NCBI GenBank assembly: GCA_012719125.1
Contig: JAAYAY010000149.1
Coordinates: forward strand, 1 to 50,369
From: Planctomycetaceae bacterium
GTDB lineage: Bacteria > Planctomycetota > Planctomycetia > Pirellulales > Thermoguttaceae
Direction: 5' to 3'
DNA: 50,369 bases
Below the pieces are notes generated by a model. That model made no database searches. It was not told where the DNA came from and saw only the letters and a list, made by a program, of their open reading frames with translations. Made by a program: the position numbers and the translations under genes. This document shows, piece by piece, positions 48,191-50,369 of this stretch (its first letter is position 1; each line of letters opens with the position of its first letter).

Positions 48191-48940
48191 ATGCCGATTC
48201 ACGATTGGAGCCACGTTGAACACGGAGTGTTTCACGACTTCCACCAGGCTTGGACGATCGAGATCCGTAATGCCCTGAACGGCGGCGGATTGCCGCCCGA
48301 ATTCTTCGCCATGGCCGAACAGGTTCTGGGCGGTCCAATTCCAGACGTAGTGACACTGAAACGAGTGCCTTTGCCAGCCAACAGCCCTCAGGCGGGTGGG
48401 GGAGTCGCCGTTACCGAGGCGCCGCCCCGAGCGAGGTTCGTTACGTCGGCGGAAGTGGATCCCTACGCGACTAAGGCCAATCGGCTTGTGATCAAACACC
48501 GCCTCGGCGAGGTCGTAGCCGTCATCGAAATCGTTTCACCGGGCAACAAGAGCGGCGTACACGCCTTGCGATCATTCGTGTTGAAGGCCGCGGAACTGCT
48601 TCGGAGCGGCGTCAATCTGCTCATTGTGGACTTGTTCCCTCCGTCACTTCGCGACCCCCAAGGCATTCACAAGGCGATCTGGGACGAAGTCTGTGACGAA
48701 CCGTTCGAACTGCCCGTCGACAAGCCGCTGACCGTGGCGGCCTATAATAGTGCCGGTGTGCCGCAGACGGCCTACGTGGAACCGGTGGCTGTGGGTGATC
48801 CACTACCATCGCTGCCGATCTTCTTGACCCCGGAGATCTATGTTCCGGCACCGTTGGAGGCAACTTACGAGGCAACCTGGACGAGATGTCCGGAGGTTCT
48901 CAAGGACGAAGTCTTGAATGCCGGTTCCGAGCGGGATTAA
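48191..48940 (+). CDS. DUF4058 family protein
   Basis: The 249-residue form starts at the ATG at 48191 (MPIHDWSHVEHGVFHDFHQA), the usual beginning of this variant. A 15-base-longer start exists. The conserved core is EVVAVIEIVSPGNKSGVHAL, then LLRSGVNLLIVDLFP, then EATWTRC near the end. The IEIVSP/K pattern recalls the Glu/Lys of PD-(D/E)xK-type folds, as seen also in Uma2-like proteins, but nuclease activity is not shown for DUF4058. These genes are abundant in cyanobacteria and planctomycetes and often mobile. Its stop overlaps the yidD start (TAATG), so the two are translationally coupled. Confidence 0.85.
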   Translation: MPIHDWSHVEHGVFHDFHQAWTIEIRNALNGGGLPPEFFAMAEQVLGGPIPDVVTLKRVPLPANSPQAGGGVAVTEAPPRARFVTSAEVDPYATKANRLVIKHRLGEVVAVIEIVSPGNKSGVHALRSFVLKAAELLRSGVNLLIVDLFPPSLRDPQGIHKAIWDEVCDEPFELPVDKPLTVAAYNSAGVPQTAYVEPVAVGDPLPSLPIFLTPEIYVPAPLEATYEATWTRCPEVLKDEVLNAGSERD

Positions 48941-49188
48941 TGAACTCCCTGTGGCCGATCCTTCGATTTCCAGGCCGACTGGTTGGCTGGATCCTCATCG
49001 GAGTTGTGAGGATCTATCAAATGCTGATCAGTCCGATGATCGGGTCTCACTGCCGTTATCAACCGACGTGCAGCGAGTACTTCATCGGGGCCGTGCGCAA
49101 ATACGGTCCGCTGATCGGAGCCTGGAAGGGTGTTTGCCGGATTCTGCGTTGCCATCCCTGGCATCCGGGGGGAATCGATCCGCCGTAG
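48940..49188 (+). CDS. yidD: Membrane protein insertion efficiency factor YidD
   Basis: The 82-residue protein starts in the TAATG overlap with the DUF4058 stop. Features are an amphipathic N-terminal helix, RIYQMLISPMIGSHCRYQPT, then CSEYFIGAVRKYG and CRILRCHPWHPGGIDP with the conserved cysteines and the HPWHPGG motif. It assists insertion of inner-membrane proteins with YidC. The expected yidC gene does not follow in this window. Confidence 0.93.
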   Translation: MNSLWPILRFPGRLVGWILIGVVRIYQMLISPMIGSHCRYQPTCSEYFIGAVRKYGPLIGAWKGVCRILRCHPWHPGGIDPP

Positions 49189-49566
49189 GAGATCGGCACG
49201 CGGTCCGGCAGAGTCTTTGACGCGCCCCAGCCAACCGTCATCTGCAAGGCCACAAAGGCCATGGATCCGCAAGGGGGCGGCAACCAAGCTACTGGAGGGA
49301 TAACGGAACCCAGATCAGCTTCATTGTCGTTCTGAAACCTGTAACAGGAGTGCCGTTGGCACAAGCACCACCCGAGAGGGGATCAATAGGCTCCCTTGCT
49401 CCTGGACTCGGCTGGCCTTACCATAGAGATTCTTGGGCTGCCTGCGGGGTCTCCGCTTGAATGTGCAGGAGAGTCCTCTGCAACCTTTCCGGAGAAATGG
49501 GGACACCGGGAGAGTTGCGTGTGGTAGTTGTGGTAAGTTTCTCTGCCCCACGTCAAGGTGAATTTC
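49189..49566. other. 378-base intergenic region
   Basis: No gene, terminator or clear promoter was recognised. The last bases contain the AAGGTG site of the small lipoprotein gene. Confidence 0.5.
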
Positions 49567-49761
49567 ATGTCGAATCGCGTTGTGTTCTCTCTGGTTTGTC
49601 TGGTTGCCCTTGCGCTCGTGCCGCTTGCCGGCTGCACGCCTCCGGCCTCGCAGGACGTACAGTTTGTCGGCAGCGTTACCGACAGCGGAAGTTGCTGCCC
49701 CGGTTCCACGGCCGTTGGCGATCTGGCCGTTGCGACTCCTGGTACGACCGCGTCGCTGTAG
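49567..49761 (+). CDS. Small predicted lipoprotein, 64 aa
   Basis: The ATG at 49567 is preceded by AAGGTG. A hydrophobic signal segment ends in a lipobox LAGC with Cys23, followed by TPPASQDVQFVGSVTDSGSC. The mature part has only ~42 residues and no recognisable domain. Such short lipoproteins are common in planctomycetes but unannotated. Membrane side and role are unknown. Confidence 0.55.
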   Translation: MSNRVVFSLVCLVALALVPLAGCTPPASQDVQFVGSVTDSGSCCPGSTAVGDLAVATPGTTASL

Positions 49762-50369
49762 GGGTTTTGCTCCCGCCGCCGGCCGAGTTGGTCTTGTGGT
49801 TCGGCCGGCACCCGCCCCGCCGTTCTGGCTCCGCTGCAATCGACTTAGCGATCGGGGTCTGCGCCTCTGGTGGTTTCCATGGCCCCGAATGTCTGCTGTC
49901 GGCGGTTTTCACGCTGCGTGACGTGGTGCGGCAGGCCTGTGGGGGGTGCAAGCTGGATCGGGTGGACGACGTGGACGCCGGTTCGTCGCAGACGGTCTCG
50001 GGGAAGGCGTTGAGGGAAGGTCTGTCCGTTCGCGTTCGGCCCCGGACAAGGCGTTGCGGCTGACGGTGGCGCCGAAGGGGCCGGGCCGTTAGATGGGCGT
50101 TGGTTTAGTTGTCAAAGAACGTGGCTGGAGCTGGGTCAGCGGAGGGGGTGATCCGGTCAGATCGTATTTCTTGTGGCGAAATAGTTGCGGGAGGTGTTGG
50201 CGGTTGGACGAAGCGGCTGCGCCGCGTGAGGGGGAGCGGTCTGTAGTATGGCGTTTTCTGAAGGCGGTTGTCGAGGTTCTGGTTTTTCGTGTGATACGTT
50301 TGAATTTCCGGCCGATGGGGCTGGAGTTCCGTTTTCCCCCGAGAAGAGGGTATTGCACGATGTCAGAAC
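49762..50369. other. Terminal region with no reliable gene
   Basis: About 600 bases contain no convincing coding frame. The final ATG at 50360 (preceded by AGAGGG, with codons MSE visible) may be the start of a gene that continues beyond the window. Confidence 0.35.

Overview
The window looks like a chromosomal segment of a planctomycete, probably Pirellulales-like. The evidence is high GC, a Ser/Thr kinase fused to WD40 repeats next to an ECF sigma factor, a DUF1559 pseudopilin, a PEP-CTERM protein with a formylglycine-generating-enzyme (SUMF1) fold, many exported proteins of planctomycete type, a multiheme cytochrome with TPRs, short Lys-rich histone-like genes and many dispersed repeats. 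No rRNA, tRNA, CRISPR array or transposase gene was recognised.

Layout. 1-7 kb: a glycerol dehydrogenase fragment, REP-like inverted repeats, then minus-strand exported proteins (beta-propeller/glycosidase-like, signal-peptide methyltransferase, LRR protein, FAD oxidoreductase with a 132-bp tandem repeat at its 3' end). 7-11.3 kb: a WD40 Ser/Thr kinase carrying a dispersed repeat in frame, and an ECF sigma factor. 11.4-13.1 kb: a SUMF1/PEP-CTERM gene flanked by direct repeats. 13.1-16.8 kb: a Cys-containing Rrf2 regulator divergent from hemP, a pseudopilin and an exported CbiX/CbiK-like chelatase, with a Fur-box-like palindrome in front of hemP. 16.8-18.7 kb: a TAT-exported sugar-isomerase-like protein and a Cys/Pro/Ala/Lys-rich protein. 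19.2-26 kb: hslVU, mgtE, a CobB/CbiA-like protein lacking its catalytic residues, and an HtrA protease. 26-28 kb: rnc, a PP-loop tRNA-thiolation-like enzyme and a 50-aa histone-like protein. 28.1-29.9 kb: an ORF-poor stretch of unusually low GC. 30-33.4 kb: a SufR-like regulator and an octaheme cytochrome c/TPR protein with an inserted FliG-C-like domain. 33.4-38.5 kb: a chemoreceptor, a sensor-domain fragment, a porin and a Cys-rich protein. 38.5-43 kb: mutS, fliG and cheX. 43.4-50.4 kb: QueD/PTPS-like, alpha/beta hydrolase, degenerate CehA-like protein, dnaJ/cbpA-rnpA-DUF4058-yidD and a small lipoprotein.

Themes. Iron and redox sensing recurs: a Fur-type site on hemP, an Rrf2 protein with three cysteines, a SufR-like protein with six cysteines and an octaheme cytochrome. 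Motility and chemotaxis genes (MCP, CheX, FliG) lie within 10 kb of a cytochrome that itself contains a FliG-C-like fold. I consider that domain insertion the most unusual feature in the window. Repeats have shaped several loci, including one insertion into a kinase reading frame.
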